This document shows positions 18,501-28,037 of a DNA stretch of 64,000 nt, one piece after another. The notes under the pieces were generated by a model. The model did not search any database. It was not told the origin of the DNA and was given only the letters and a program-made list of their open reading frames with translations. Source of the DNA: Nitrospira sp. (GTDB taxonomy: Bacteria > Nitrospirota > Nitrospiria > Nitrospirales > Nitrospiraceae); NCBI GenBank assembly GCA_029194725.1, contig JARFXQ010000004.1, positions 186,001-250,000 on the forward strand. Reading direction: 5' to 3'. The translations under genes were made by a program, and so were the position numbers. How positions within the stretch are numbered: the stretch's first letter is position 1; each line of letters starts with the position of its first letter.

Positions 18501-20780
18501 TCACAGCTTCCCGAACATTCTCGTGAAAAACTCCCTCACCTTTCCCATGTGGTCCTGTACATCCGTTTCCAAGTGTCTTGCTCCCGCTTGCCAGTCGTCG
18601 GTCGTGTAGCCGACGCGGCGGGCGAGGAAGATGAATTCGTCGGAATCGACAGGCGGAAGGACTCGATCTTTGGCATTGCCGCGGACCATGCGGAGACCGT
18701 CGATCAACATCCGGATGAAGACATAGGCCTTGCGGAGGCTCTCCCCGTCCTGTCTTGTCACGATCTTACAGTCCACCAGGGCTGCCAGCGCCTGCATGGT
18801 ATTGGGGGTACGCAGGACAGGAAGCCGGTGGCCGTGCATGATCTGAAGGTATTGGATCGCATATTCAATATCGACGATGCCCCCGGAGCTATGTTTTAGG
18901 TTGGTCGTGTCCCGGTCCACGAGTTGCTTCAACTGTTGCCGTCGCAAGTCGAGAGCGACAGGAAGATCCCATGGTTTGCCGTTGTAGACATAGTTGTCGC
19001 GATGGGCTTCGACGCGCTTACCGAGGGCTGCATCACCTGCCACATGTCGCAGTTTGATCAGCGACTGGCGTTCGAACGGGGCGGCAAGGCCCTCCTCACT
19101 ATAATAGCTGGTGATTTCATCAAAGGGATTCGTCAGTGAGCCCTTCCCACCGTGAGGTCGGAGGCGTACATCCAGATGAAAGATGCCCTCCTGCTTGGCC
19201 TCGATCCACCGTAAGAGTTCCGCGCCGAGCCGTTCAAAGTATTCGCTGTTCTCGATCGAATTCTTGCTGTCGGTTCGGCCTGCGTCGCCATAGACGAACA
19301 TGACTTCGATATCGGAAGCGTACCCGAGTTCCTTGCCGCCGAATTTGCCCAAGGCGAGAACGGTGAAGGGACAGGGCTTTTTGTTCACCAAGCGAGGTGG
19401 GCCATAAAGCTTGTTCAGCTTCGCTTGGCAATCCTTCAAGCTCCGATCGACGATGACTTCAGCCAGTTGAGTCAGGGCGGCGGAAAAATCCGGCAAGGCA
19501 GTGTCCGGCTCGACGATATGTTTCATGTCGATGCGGAACAGCTCGCGATCCTTAAAGCTGTTCAGCGTCGCCTTCCGGGTCTCGTCGGTTTTGGCTCGAT
19601 TCACCAGGCGATCAAGTTCCTTGCGAAGCGTCGCTCGTGGCGTCATGAGGGGCGTGTCTCGGTAGCCATGCAGGAGCGGCAGGAGGTTGCTGTACTGGCG
19701 ACGCAAAAAGTCTTCCCAGAGAAAATCGCTGGCGCCGAGCAGGCGGGCGAGCAGAGGGAAGGTTTTCTTGTCGCTGAGAAAGGCCAAGACTTCTTGTTGG
19801 GCCTTGCCCTTGGCCTGTTGCACCGTTAGATCGAGGAATTGGTCAAAAGCTTCCAGGGCTTTGGTCGGATCGGGGGCCCAGGTGAGAGCATGAGTGAACT
19901 GCTTAATGAGGACGGCCGTCAGGCGCAACTGTTGCTGATCAGCCGCATCGGTGAGCTTCTGGCCGTGGCGGTTGCGGATATAAAAGCGATCATGAATCTT
20001 TCCCTCCTCCACGTCGAACTGCGCTTTGGAGATGTACACGTTGCGCATCGCGAGGGCGTTGGCAAAAGCGTACAAGAAGGCCGGAGTATCGTCCGACCGG
20101 ATGTCCATGACGGTGTCGGTAGAGGATTGGCTGTTGTCGAACGTGATCTGCACAGGATAGAGCAGACCGCTGAAGGACCCGCGTCGCTTGCCGAGCTGTT
20201 CGACCAGACGCCGATTCACCGCGAACCGCGCCTCCTCGAATTGCCCTCTGTCGAGCAAGGTGATTACCGAATGGAGCGCTTCCTTCAATAGACGCTGCTG
20301 GTCTGCGTCCAACCCTCCTCCCGGTACCGGAAGGACCCGAAACACATCGACAATCTTTTTTTTATTCAAGCTCGAATTACCGGTGCTTCGGACCAGCTGA
20401 CCGTGCCCTGTCCAACTGGGGCGAGCGGGCTGTGGAGCGGTCTTTTCGGCAAAGGTATAGATATGTCCCTCCTCAATGTTGAGGCCGAATGCCGAGAGCA
20501 GGCCGCAAATCATGGCGAATTCGGAGAAGTGGTCGTAGGCCACGATCGTGATATCAAATCGCTTGTCTTCCTGTTCGGCAACGGCAATTTCGCAGGGGTG
20601 CTCCGGCGTCAGGTGAGCCGCCAATCGGACGTGCTCGGCAATTGTCGGAGGCTCGAACCGCCGGAAGTACTCCTGATCCAGGCGAGAGAAAAAATCTTGA
20701 AGCACATCGGATGGAATATCGGGACAGAGCAGACGAACCGAGTTGAGCAATGATGTGCGATCAGGAGCGCCTATCGGCAT
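18501..20780 (-). CDS. GlnE-type nucleotidyltransferase fused to tandem GlnD-like ACT domains
   Basis: A 759-residue protein with a composite architecture. Residues about 75-150 look like a first ACT domain (FDITIVAYDHFSEFAM, LLSAFGLNIEEGHIYTF, KIVDVFRVLP). Residues about 220-295 look like a second, closely patterned on the C-terminal ACT domain of GlnD (NSQSSTDTVMDIRSDD, YISKAQFDVEEGKIHDRFYI, NRHGQKLTD). From about 470 there is one GlnE-type nucleotidyltransferase unit: LALGKFGGKELGYASDIEVM, FHLDVRLRPHGGKGSLTNPF and SGGIVDIEYAIQYLQ. The metal motif is DIE rather than DxD. In GlnD the ACT pair senses glutamine, so this enzyme may adenylylate glutamine synthetase in direct response to glutamine. 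It diverges from the second GlnE-like gene, 64 bases apart. The assignment of activity is inference. Confidence 0.8.
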   Translation of the reverse strand: MPIGAPDRTSLLNSVRLLCPDIPSDVLQDFFSRLDQEYFRRFEPPTIAEHVRLAAHLTPEHPCEIAVAEQEDKRFDITIVAYDHFSEFAMICGLLSAFGLNIEEGHIYTFAEKTAPQPARPSWTGHGQLVRSTGNSSLNKKKIVDVFRVLPVPGGGLDADQQRLLKEALHSVITLLDRGQFEEARFAVNRRLVEQLGKRRGSFSGLLYPVQITFDNSQSSTDTVMDIRSDDTPAFLYAFANALAMRNVYISKAQFDVEEGKIHDRFYIRNRHGQKLTDAADQQQLRLTAVLIKQFTHALTWAPDPTKALEAFDQFLDLTVQQAKGKAQQEVLAFLSDKKTFPLLARLLGASDFLWEDFLRRQYSNLLPLLHGYRDTPLMTPRATLRKELDRLVNRAKTDETRKATLNSFKDRELFRIDMKHIVEPDTALPDFSAALTQLAEVIVDRSLKDCQAKLNKLYGPPRLVNKKPCPFTVLALGKFGGKELGYASDIEVMFVYGDAGRTDSKNSIENSEYFERLGAELLRWIEAKQEGIFHLDVRLRPHGGKGSLTNPFDEITSYYSEEGLAAPFERQSLIKLRHVAGDAALGKRVEAHRDNYVYNGKPWDLPVALDLRRQQLKQLVDRDTTNLKHSSGGIVDIEYAIQYLQIMHGHRLPVLRTPNTMQALAALVDCKIVTRQDGESLRKAYVFIRMLIDGLRMVRGNAKDRVLPPVDSDEFIFLARRVGYTTDDWQAGARHLETDVQDHMGKVREFFTRMFGKL

Positions 20781-20844
20781 AGGCTTCAGTATACCGGAAT
20801 GGTTTCATTGTGCGTAGAGGAACCTGTCAGTATAATGTCGCGCC

Positions 20845-22560
20845 ATGAGTCGTTCCTCTGTACCGCAGGTATTACAACGAGCCCGACATCGGGCTCAGAA
20901 TCGTGCCTCTAAACCGGATCCCACTCCCGTTTTGCTCGCTGCCAAGCGGAACGTCGAGGAGGTGCGAGCCATTTTGTCGGCCTATGGCCTGCGTGATCTC
21001 GATCAGGCCGACCGCAACCTCGATGCGATGGCAGGTGACCCGACCCAGCGCCGCCGATTGGCGGAGATCATGCCGATGATGATGGAATCGATCTCCCGCA
21101 CTGCCGATCCCGATCAGGCGCTCAATCATTGGGAACGTTTCCTGGGGAATGTGGCCCCCACCACCTTTTTGGACTATTTGCGAGGCTGGCCTCGCATGCT
21201 CGACCTGCTCTGCGTAATCTTCGGCAACAGCGATGCCTTGGCCTTTACGCTGATCCGAGACCCCACGCTGGTGTATTGGTTGGCTGAGGAGGAAGTCTTG
21301 TCACGACCTCCGACCCGAAAAGGGATGGAGGAGGCGCTTCGCGAGAGCATTGGACACCTGGCTTCCAAGGAAATGAAGTTGGACGCGCTGCGACGTTTTC
21401 GGCGACGGGAAATGTTGCGCATCGGCGTGCGGGATCTCCTTCGTCTCGCCACAGTACAGGAGACAACCGCGTCATTGTCTGATTTAGCCTGCCTGCTCAT
21501 TCATGCCGCCTACGAGATTGTCGATTCCGATCTCAAGCGGCAGTATGGTATTCCCATGCACCGAAACCGGCAGGGACGATGGGTAGAGACCAAGTTCACG
21601 GTCATCGGGATGGGCAAGCTCGGAGGTCACGAATTGAATTACAGTTCCGACGTGGATCTGATCTACCTCTATGAGTCGCATGGCGGGGAGACCAGAGCGC
21701 CGAGAGGCGGGCATGCAGCCATACCGGCCGGCGTTGGCATTTCCAACGAAGAATATTTTGAGATTCTCGCCCGCGAATTGACCAGGGTCTTGATCGAACC
21801 CACCAGAGAAGGACACGTCTTTCGAGTGGACCTAAGATTGCGGGCAGAGGGATCTGTCGGTCAATTGGCCCGTTCGCTGGAAGAGTATCGAAGGTATTAT
21901 ACGGCACGTGGACAAGTCTGGGAACGATTGGCTCTGCTGAAGGCTTCGCCGGTGGCCGGCTCCGATGAAGTTGGGCGGGCGTTTCTCAAGCTGGTCAAGC
22001 CGTTCGTGTTGGGAGCAAGGGAGAAAATCGATCGTGATAGGGTGTTGGCAATCGTGCAGGATGTTCGGACGGTGAAGGACCTGATCGACGCCAAAATGAC
22101 GGACCGTGGCCATGCGCAACGCAACGTGAAGCTGGGGACAGGCGGGATTCGAGAGATCGAGTTTTTCGTACAGACCATTCAAATCCTACTGGGGCGAAAG
22201 GTGCCGATACTGCTGGATCGGAGCACGCTCGGTTCGCTGAACCGGCTGGCTCAGAAAAATCTGCTTTCGATTGAAGACCGTGATGCGTTGACGGCTGCCT
22301 ATCTGTTCCTGCGAGATGTCGAACATAAGTTGCAGATGGTCCACGATCTCCAGACCCATGTGCTTCCCGAAAGCTCAGAAGAGTTGGAGCGCTGTGCGGT
22401 CCGGATGGGGTATGACACGCTGGACCGCACAACGGCCGGCAAGCGATTTTCGTGCGACCATGCTCACCACACAAAGGTGGTGCATGATCAATTTTTCTCG
22501 TTTTTGGGGCACCCCGAGCTATCTCCTCTCTTGAGAGCTGCCTTGAAATCAGCTAGTTAA
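20845..22560 (+). CDS. glnE: Single-unit GlnE-like adenylyl transferase/removase
   Basis: A 571-residue protein equal to about half of a normal GlnE (roughly 950 residues with two catalytic units). It has one nucleotidyltransferase unit: FTVIGMGKLGGHELNYSSDV with D269/D271, FRVDLRLRAEGSVGQLARS, RGQVWERLALLKASPVAGS and GTGGIREIEFFVQTIQ. The RELN/HELN-YSSD version of the motif is closer to the N-terminal (adenylyl-removing) unit of E. coli GlnE than to its C-terminal unit. The C-terminal 130 residues are helical, as in GlnE. With the divergent ACT-containing gene it probably divides the two opposing activities on glutamine synthetase Tyr397. Which half adds and which removes AMP is inferred, not shown. 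Confidence 0.82.
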   Translation: MSRSSVPQVLQRARHRAQNRASKPDPTPVLLAAKRNVEEVRAILSAYGLRDLDQADRNLDAMAGDPTQRRRLAEIMPMMMESISRTADPDQALNHWERFLGNVAPTTFLDYLRGWPRMLDLLCVIFGNSDALAFTLIRDPTLVYWLAEEEVLSRPPTRKGMEEALRESIGHLASKEMKLDALRRFRRREMLRIGVRDLLRLATVQETTASLSDLACLLIHAAYEIVDSDLKRQYGIPMHRNRQGRWVETKFTVIGMGKLGGHELNYSSDVDLIYLYESHGGETRAPRGGHAAIPAGVGISNEEYFEILARELTRVLIEPTREGHVFRVDLRLRAEGSVGQLARSLEEYRRYYTARGQVWERLALLKASPVAGSDEVGRAFLKLVKPFVLGAREKIDRDRVLAIVQDVRTVKDLIDAKMTDRGHAQRNVKLGTGGIREIEFFVQTIQILLGRKVPILLDRSTLGSLNRLAQKNLLSIEDRDALTAAYLFLRDVEHKLQMVHDLQTHVLPESSEELERCAVRMGYDTLDRTTAGKRFSCDHAHHTKVVHDQFFSFLGHPELSPLLRAALKSAS

Positions 22561-22717
22561 GAACGGGAATCCCCAGCTGCGCGCGACAACGTCCGTGGTC
22601 ATCGTGGATTCGCACGGCACTATCCCTGTCGTGGGGAAGAATGTTTCGGCTTATGGAGCGAGTTGGCCTACTGGAGGTTCTACGCTGGCTCCCGTCGCAT
22701 ACTAAGGAGGTACGCTG

Positions 22718-24793
22718 ATGGTCTTGTTGAGCAAGATTTTTGGATTTTTTCTCATGTTAGGGCTCGTCAGCGGCTGTGCGAGTGATCGCCTTGGCGGAGG
22801 AACACCTGTTCCAGCGCCATCGACGGCGGGGACGCTGATGGGGCAAGTCGTGTCACTGGCGCACGGTTCACCGGTAAGCGGAGCAACTGTGAAGACGGAA
22901 GTAGGGACAACAACAACCGCCGGCGATGGGAAGTTCAGCGTACCGGCGCCTCCAGGAGATCGTACTATTGTTCGCGTGGAAGCGAACGGATTCGCCGAGA
23001 CCTTTTCGGTGGCTCGCGTGATATCGAGACAAGCGACCAACATCGGTGTGAAGCTTGTGCCGATCGGTGCGACGACAACGGTATCCGTGACGGAGGGTGA
23101 CACTGTCTCGGTGCCCTATTCACCGGCTCGTGTGACGATTCCCACCAATGGATTGGTGCCGCAGGCGGGAGGGACGCCGGCAGGGACGGTCACGGTCTCG
23201 GTGGCCCCGATCAATCCGGCCATAGATCCCAATTTGATGCCGGGCGGGTTCGAGGGGATTTCCACCGGTGGTGGGGCGGCCAAGCTGATCGAAAGCTTCG
23301 GTGTGATGTTCGTTGATATCAGAGATAGCGCGGGCGCTCGCTACACATTAGCGGGAGGAAAGACTTCTATGATTCGTATTCCGCTCGGGACGCAGTCCGC
23401 CAATCCTCCGGCCACAGTCTCGCTCTGGTTCTTGGATGAGACGGTTGGTCTGTGGAAGGAAGAGGGGACTGCGACGTTACAGGGCACCGCCCCGGATCAA
23501 TATTACGAAGGAACAGTCACTCACTTTGGCTATTGGAACGCCGATATCACTCCGGAACAGATCCTCGTCACCGGTTGTGTGAAGGATGCCAATGGGCTGC
23601 CCGTAACCAATACCCTCGTTCGAACGGAGGGCATCGATTATACAGGGGTGGCGACAGACCTCACGGCTGACGATGGAACATTCCAGGTCGCCATGCGCCG
23701 GAACAGCCGGGCGAAACTCGGTCTCTCTGAATTCGATCAACAGACATTCAAGTTTGTGCTCATCTCGAACGTGGTGAAGGTCGGGCCATCGGGAACAGAT
23801 ATTCATCGGGCCAATTGCCTCGTGAAACTGCCGCGACCCTTGGCGATCACCACGATGGCCCCTCCTGGAGGCAATGTTGGAGCGACGTACAATCAGACAT
23901 TATCTGCGGATGGCGGAGTGCCTGGCTATGTATGGAGTCTGAATCCCGCGTCGAATCCCTTGCCGGCCGAGCTAGCTCTAACCGAGACTGGTATCATTTC
24001 CGGCACTCCGACCGTGGCTGGTACCACGACGATCATCGTCAACGTGGCCGACTCAGCGGGAGCGACCGCGACCACGGAATTCACACTGACCATCTACGCG
24101 CCAGGAGTCCAACCTCTGGCAATCACGACAGCGGCGCTTCCCGCCGGGACCGTGGGCACAGGGTACAACGCCACATTAACGGCGACGGGAGGCACCGGCG
24201 CCAAGTCTTGGAGCGTCAGTGCTGGGTCCTTGCCGATAGGAGTGTCGTTGAATGCTGCCAGTGGGGTGATCAGCGGCACCCCGACCAGGGCCGGAGCATT
24301 CTTCGGTACGATCCGTGTTCAAGATAGCGGTACGCCGCATCAATCGGACGAGATCTCATTCGGCACCACGATCAATCCTGCAGCTGTGAGCGGAGGGAGC
24401 TTGGGAATGCTCACTGTGACCGGTGCTCCGACCAATGTCGGCCGAACATTCGTGGCCGATGGGAGCGTTACCACGACAAAATTTGCTGGTTTTACCGGCG
24501 GAGGGATTCATTGGAACGAAACTCGCGGTGCCGGGGTTCATGTCACGACAGTGACTGTGTCATTGGACCCGGCGGGCCAGGTCAGCACCGTGGGATTCCT
24601 CTTTATAGATTCCAAAGGAAGCGGAGGGTGGGGGTGCGGGCCTGCCGCAGGTGACTGTCATGGAGTGACGGTCAATCAAATAGCCGGCTCGGCGACCTTC
24701 ACAAATGTTGTTCTCAAGGGCGCTAACTCGAATTCATCCGGTCACACCGGTCCGATTACACTTAACGGCACGTTGACCTTTACGCCGTTCTAG
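22718..24793 (+). CDS. Large carboxypeptidase-regulatory/Ig-domain lipoprotein (copy A)
   Basis: A 691-residue secreted lipoprotein (lipobox LVSGC, Cys20). It starts with a carboxypeptidase regulatory-like fold (GTLMGQVVSLAHGSPVSGAT). A middle region has a cartilage-layer-like pattern (RIPLGTQSANPPATVSLWFL, GLWKEEGTATLQ, VTGCVKDANGLPVTNTLV). Two putative-Ig modules follow (LAITTMAPPGGNVGATYNQT...GIISGTPTVAGTTTI and LAITTAALPAGTVGTGYNAT...GVISGTPT). The C-terminal 120 residues end in GPITLNGTLTFTPF. It is probably a surface or extracellular structural protein. A clear paralogue lies at 35069-37183. AAGGAGG precedes the ATG. It is followed by a strong hairpin at 24809-24856. The function is unknown beyond domain folds. 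Confidence 0.78.
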   Translation: MVLLSKIFGFFLMLGLVSGCASDRLGGGTPVPAPSTAGTLMGQVVSLAHGSPVSGATVKTEVGTTTTAGDGKFSVPAPPGDRTIVRVEANGFAETFSVARVISRQATNIGVKLVPIGATTTVSVTEGDTVSVPYSPARVTIPTNGLVPQAGGTPAGTVTVSVAPINPAIDPNLMPGGFEGISTGGGAAKLIESFGVMFVDIRDSAGARYTLAGGKTSMIRIPLGTQSANPPATVSLWFLDETVGLWKEEGTATLQGTAPDQYYEGTVTHFGYWNADITPEQILVTGCVKDANGLPVTNTLVRTEGIDYTGVATDLTADDGTFQVAMRRNSRAKLGLSEFDQQTFKFVLISNVVKVGPSGTDIHRANCLVKLPRPLAITTMAPPGGNVGATYNQTLSADGGVPGYVWSLNPASNPLPAELALTETGIISGTPTVAGTTTIIVNVADSAGATATTEFTLTIYAPGVQPLAITTAALPAGTVGTGYNATLTATGGTGAKSWSVSAGSLPIGVSLNAASGVISGTPTRAGAFFGTIRVQDSGTPHQSDEISFGTTINPAAVSGGSLGMLTVTGAPTNVGRTFVADGSVTTTKFAGFTGGGIHWNETRGAGVHVTTVTVSLDPAGQVSTVGFLFIDSKGSGGWGCGPAAGDCHGVTVNQIAGSATFTNVVLKGANSNSSGHTGPITLNGTLTFTPF

Positions 24794-25326
24794 GCTCGGT
24801 TCCATCCAGCATGAAACAGGGCGCGACGGGCATGTCGGCCGCGCCCTGCCTCATGCTCTCCATACCTACTCGCTACTGACTGAGGAGGGTGAATTGGAGC
24901 CGACGTCATTCGGATAGGGTATGGCTCGTAAGATCGCAAGAAATCAGCTGAACTCCTTCTCGCCGACCATCACCGCCATGCAGAGCTAGACAATCGTACC
25001 TTCCACTTATTGTTCAACGAGCCATCGAGAGTTGGAAGTTCGCACCCCTATTTCACAGAGTTCGCGACTGTGATGAGTTGCATCCTCGCATTCTTGTGTA
25101 ACCTTCGCGGAGCTCGGAACGACTAGAGAATAGAGGGAAACGCACGGATTCCTGGCGCAGCCGTCCAGAATTCGTCAGGACAAGGGGGACAACGTGAAGC
25201 GAAGCGCGCCTTTTGCCGTCAGCATCGCACGGTGAGCTCTGTTGGTCATTTTCCCGACACGAGGTGGTATCATGAGCCACATCGTCGATCTGAGAGATAC
25301 CAGCAATTTCTGGAATTCACCTGTTG
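24794..25326. other. Spacer with terminator before the ECF sigma gene
   Basis: Apart from the hairpin at 24809-24856 this 530-base stretch contains no supported gene. A 22-codon plus frame begins at an ATG just after 24920 and a 75-codon minus frame lies at 25053-25280, but neither has a ribosome site or recognisable text. The ECF promoter should lie in the last 100 bases. Confidence 0.5.
24809..24856 (+). terminator. Hairpin terminator after lipoprotein A
   Basis: An extended inverted repeat: GCATGA..CAGGGCGCG pairs with CGCGCCCTG..TCATGC, with a central loop of about 14 bases. The inner nine base pairs are perfect and GC-rich. No long T-run follows, but position 16 bases after the stop codon fits transcription termination. 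Confidence 0.7.
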
Positions 25327-25914
25327 ATGGCCGATGGCTCGTCATTCAAACCTTCATCGGATGAAAAGAGCCTACTCCGTCGCATCGGACAGGGAGAGAC
25401 CGAGCGATTTGCTGATCTGATCAGTCGGTATCAACCCCATGTGATCCGCATCGTGAGCCGACGGGTACCGGCCGATCAGGTCAAAGAAGTGGTCCACGAT
25501 GTCTTCGTCAGAGCCTACTTCAGCCTGGGGCATTTTTCGGAGTCGGTAGCCTTCGATCATTGGCTTGCGGCCATTGCTGTCCGAACCTGTTACGATTTCT
25601 GGAGAGCAAAGAAACGAGACGAAGTCCCCGTCAGCGCCCTGGCTGATGATCACCATCGCTGGATTGAGCAGATGCTGGCTGCACAATCGGACGACGAGTT
25701 CCGTGATCAGGTACGGAAACGGGAGGCGGTGGAAGTCTTGGAATGGGCGCTCAAACAACTGTCGCCGGAGAATCGAGCTGTCTTGACCTTGGTTCACCTC
25801 GAAGGCCGCTCGGTACAAGAGGCGGCGCAGTTATTGGGGTGGAGTGTGATCAATGTCAAAGTTCGAGCGCATCGAGCCAGGCAAGCGGTGCGCAAACTTC
25901 TTGTCGGCAGTTGA
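25327..25914 (+). CDS. ECF-family RNA polymerase sigma factor
   Basis: A 195-residue sigma-70 family protein of the extracytoplasmic function type. Region 2 is FADLISRYQPHVIRIVSRRV...VVHDVFVRAYFSLGHFSES, with FDHWLAAIAVRTCYDFWRAK. Region 4 is LEWALKQLSPENRAVLTLVH followed by the helix-turn-helix GRSVQEAAQLLGWSVINVKV. It starts at ATG 25327, one codon after a TTG. Next downstream are a small one-TM protein, a CpxP/CnrX-like periplasmic protein and an RND pump, all co-oriented. The set resembles the cobalt-nickel CnrH-CnrY-CnrX arrangement, so autoregulation and control of the pump are likely but inferred. Confidence 0.9.
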   Translation: MADGSSFKPSSDEKSLLRRIGQGETERFADLISRYQPHVIRIVSRRVPADQVKEVVHDVFVRAYFSLGHFSESVAFDHWLAAIAVRTCYDFWRAKKRDEVPVSALADDHHRWIEQMLAAQSDDEFRDQVRKREAVEVLEWALKQLSPENRAVLTLVHLEGRSVQEAAQLLGWSVINVKVRAHRARQAVRKLLVGS

Positions 25915-26043
25915 AAAGGAACGTCGCCAATGTTCTCGCCTCGCTCGCCGAACGGAAACCACCTTAAAGTTTTCGGCGTCCGATCAGGGAGCCACACGAC
26001 CTATTAAACCATCCCTAGACAACAGTTGGGGAGGGAGCATGTC

Positions 26044-26358
26044 ATGCAAGACGACAAATTCCTGAAGCTTGAGCGCGCACTGACAGAGGTTTATCGATCA
26101 CAGTCAGAAGTCCTACCCGGTTCTGTTGAAGTGACGCAGGACGTGATGAGGCAAATTCGTCAATTGACGAGCAGCAAGAACCGTGGGTGGACGCAGCCGG
26201 CCGTCCTTGATCAGCTTGTCTGGCGGGCAGCAGCCATCGCGGCTGCGGTCGTGATGACTGTGACGATTCTCACTATGGAGACATTCCGGACGACGGCGGG
26301 GGAGAGCGGGGTGCTCCTTGCGGAAGAGTTTGAATCGGCTCCCCTATTTGGAGACTAG
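26044..26358 (+). CDS. Small one-TM protein, candidate anti-sigma factor
   Basis: A 104-residue protein with a charged cytoplasmic-like N-terminus (MQDDKFLKLERALTEVYRSQ...VTQDVMRQIRQLTSSKNRG). One membrane segment (about residues 62-80, WRAAAIAAAVVMTVTILTM) and a short acidic tail follow. The ATG at 26044 is preferred over a TTG at 26026; GGGGAGGGAG lies upstream. No zinc-binding anti-sigma motif is seen. Size, topology and position right after an ECF sigma gene are those of CnrY-type anti-sigma factors. That function is inferred from context alone; the sequence is otherwise unrecognised. Confidence 0.65.
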   Translation: MQDDKFLKLERALTEVYRSQSEVLPGSVEVTQDVMRQIRQLTSSKNRGWTQPAVLDQLVWRAAAIAAAVVMTVTILTMETFRTTAGESGVLLAEEFESAPLFGD

Positions 26359-26379
26359 TGGTCAGGGAGGAGAGGTCCC

Positions 26380-26796
26380 ATGTCGCGACTTAAACTATGG
26401 GTCGGCCTGATTGTCCTATTTGGCGCGGGGATGGCGACCGGTAGCGTCGGAACCTCACTTTACGCAGATGCCGAGCGGATGCACCGGGGGGAGCGGGGCC
26501 CGGCCTCCCAGCATGACCGGATCATGAAACGTCTCACGGAGGGACTGTCGCTCACGACCCAACAGCAACTGGAGATCGAGCCGATCGTCAGTCGCGCTCA
26601 CGTCGCAATTCTCGATCTGCGCTTTTCACATCAACGGGAAATTGAGCAGATCTTGAACGCGGGCATCGCGGACCTCAAAGGGAAGCTGTCTTCAGAACAG
26701 CAGTCTGAACTGGACAAGATGTATGCGGGACTGCAACAGCATTGGCAACTCTCACGTGACTATCTGGAAGCTCACAAAAAGGGTGCAAAGCCCTAG
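26380..26796 (+). CDS. Periplasmic CpxP/Spy/CnrX-like sensor protein
   Basis: A 138-residue protein with an N-terminal membrane anchor or signal ([20 protein letters not shown]). The helical periplasmic domain carries two LTxxQ-type repeats, [18 protein letters not shown] and [18 protein letters not shown]. This is the pattern of the CpxP/Spy chaperones and the heavy-metal sensor CnrX. Several histidines (HRG, QHDR, HVAILD, SHQRE, QHWQ, AHKK) could bind metal, but the CnrX ligand set cannot be mapped by eye. It lies between the candidate anti-sigma factor and the RND genes, so it probably senses the inducing stress in the periplasm. Confidence 0.78.
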   Translation: MSRLKLWVGLIVLFGAGMATGSVGTSLYADAERMHRGERGPASQHDRIMKRLTEGLSLTTQQQLEIEPIVSRAHVAILDLRFSHQREIEQILNAGIADLKGKLSSEQQSELDKMYAGLQQHWQLSRDYLEAHKKGAKP

Positions 26797-26807
26797 CAGG
26801 CAGCGGA

Positions 26808-28037
26808 ATGTCTGAATCGATTCGCTTTGCGGCTACACTGAAACGTTGGGTGCTAGGGCTGTCGGCGGCCTGTCTTCTTGCCTTGGGAGGGTATGCCATC
26901 CTGGCGAAGTCAGGCGAGAATCCGTCGCGTGCTGGTCAGGCATCGGGAGGCGCACGCTCATTTCCGGTGGCGGTGGCGGAGGCCAAGACGGGTGACATCG
27001 GTATTTATCTCAACGGACTCGGATCGGTTGTGCCGTTGAATACCGTCAATGTGCGGAGCCGGGTTGATGGGCAACTCATGAAGGTGCTGTTTCAGGAAGG
27101 ACAGATCGTTCAGAAGGGCGACCTCTTGGCGGAGATTGACCCGCGACCGTTCGAAGTGCAATTGCTCCAGGCTGAGGGGCAGATGGCTCGCGATCTGGCG
27201 CAATTGACCAATGCGCGCCTGGACTGGCAGCGGTACAAGGGGTTGTATGAACAAGGATACGTGCCCAAGCAACAACTGGATACTCAGGATGCCATGGTGC
27301 GTCAGTTGGAAGGGATCATAAAGGCCGACCAAAGCCAGATTGACAATGCCAAATTGCTGCTGGGCTATAGCCGCATCACAGCGTCCATCAGCGGGCGGGT
27401 GGGGTTACGTCTGGTGGATCCCGGGAACATGGTCCACGCAAACGACAACAATGGTCTGCTGGTCATTACGCAACTCATCCCGATCGGGGTCGTCTTTGCC
27501 ATTCCGGAGGATAATTTGCCGGGAGTTTTGGAACGACTCAAAGCGGGTGAACGATTGTCCGTCGATGCGTTCGACCGGGAGCAGAAGAAGAAACTGGCCA
27601 CCGGCGTTCTCCTGACGGTCGACAATCAGATCGATCCCAATACTGGTACTGTCCGGCTCAAGGCAATATTCCCGAACGAGGACGGCGCGTTGTTTCCAAA
27701 TCAATTTGTCAACGCCCGCTTGTTGTTGGAGATGAAACATGGAGTCACGATCGTGCCATCCGTCGCCGTTCAGCGTGGAGCAACAGGGACCTTCGTCTAT
27801 GTTGTGAATAACGACCGGACAGTGGCGGTCCGGACCGTTGCGGTTGGTGCATCTCATGGCGATGACACATCGATCACCTCTGGTCTCTCGCCCGATGAAT
27901 TGGTCGTAGTGGACGGCACCGAGAAACTCCGCGAAGGCAGTAAGGTCGAAGTGCGAAAACAGAACGACCAGCCTATCAAAGATCTTGACCCTCTCCCATC
28001 GGGATCCGGGGTGCCACAGCAAGGCACCAAATCGTGA
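26808..28037 (+). CDS. mdtA: RND efflux periplasmic adaptor, MdtA type
   Basis: A 409-residue membrane fusion protein linking an RND pump to an outer-membrane channel. An N-terminal hydrophobic anchor (about residues 15-33) precedes the barrel-sandwich motif [20 protein letters not shown] and [21 protein letters not shown] coiled-coil hairpin (about 115-180) follows, then [20 protein letters not shown] and the beta-barrel segment [20 protein letters not shown]. Length and the paired downstream pumps match MdtA (415 in E. coli). It overlaps the next gene by four bases. No outer-membrane factor gene is in the window. Confidence 0.9.
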   Translation: MSESIRFAATLKRWVLGLSAACLLALGGYAILAKSGENPSRAGQASGGARSFPVAVAEAKTGDIGIYLNGLGSVVPLNTVNVRSRVDGQLMKVLFQEGQIVQKGDLLAEIDPRPFEVQLLQAEGQMARDLAQLTNARLDWQRYKGLYEQGYVPKQQLDTQDAMVRQLEGIIKADQSQIDNAKLLLGYSRITASISGRVGLRLVDPGNMVHANDNNGLLVITQLIPIGVVFAIPEDNLPGVLERLKAGERLSVDAFDREQKKKLATGVLLTVDNQIDPNTGTVRLKAIFPNEDGALFPNQFVNARLLLEMKHGVTIVPSVAVQRGATGTFVYVVNNDRTVAVRTVAVGASHGDDTSITSGLSPDELVVVDGTEKLREGSKVEVRKQNDQPIKDLDPLPSGSGVPQQGTKS

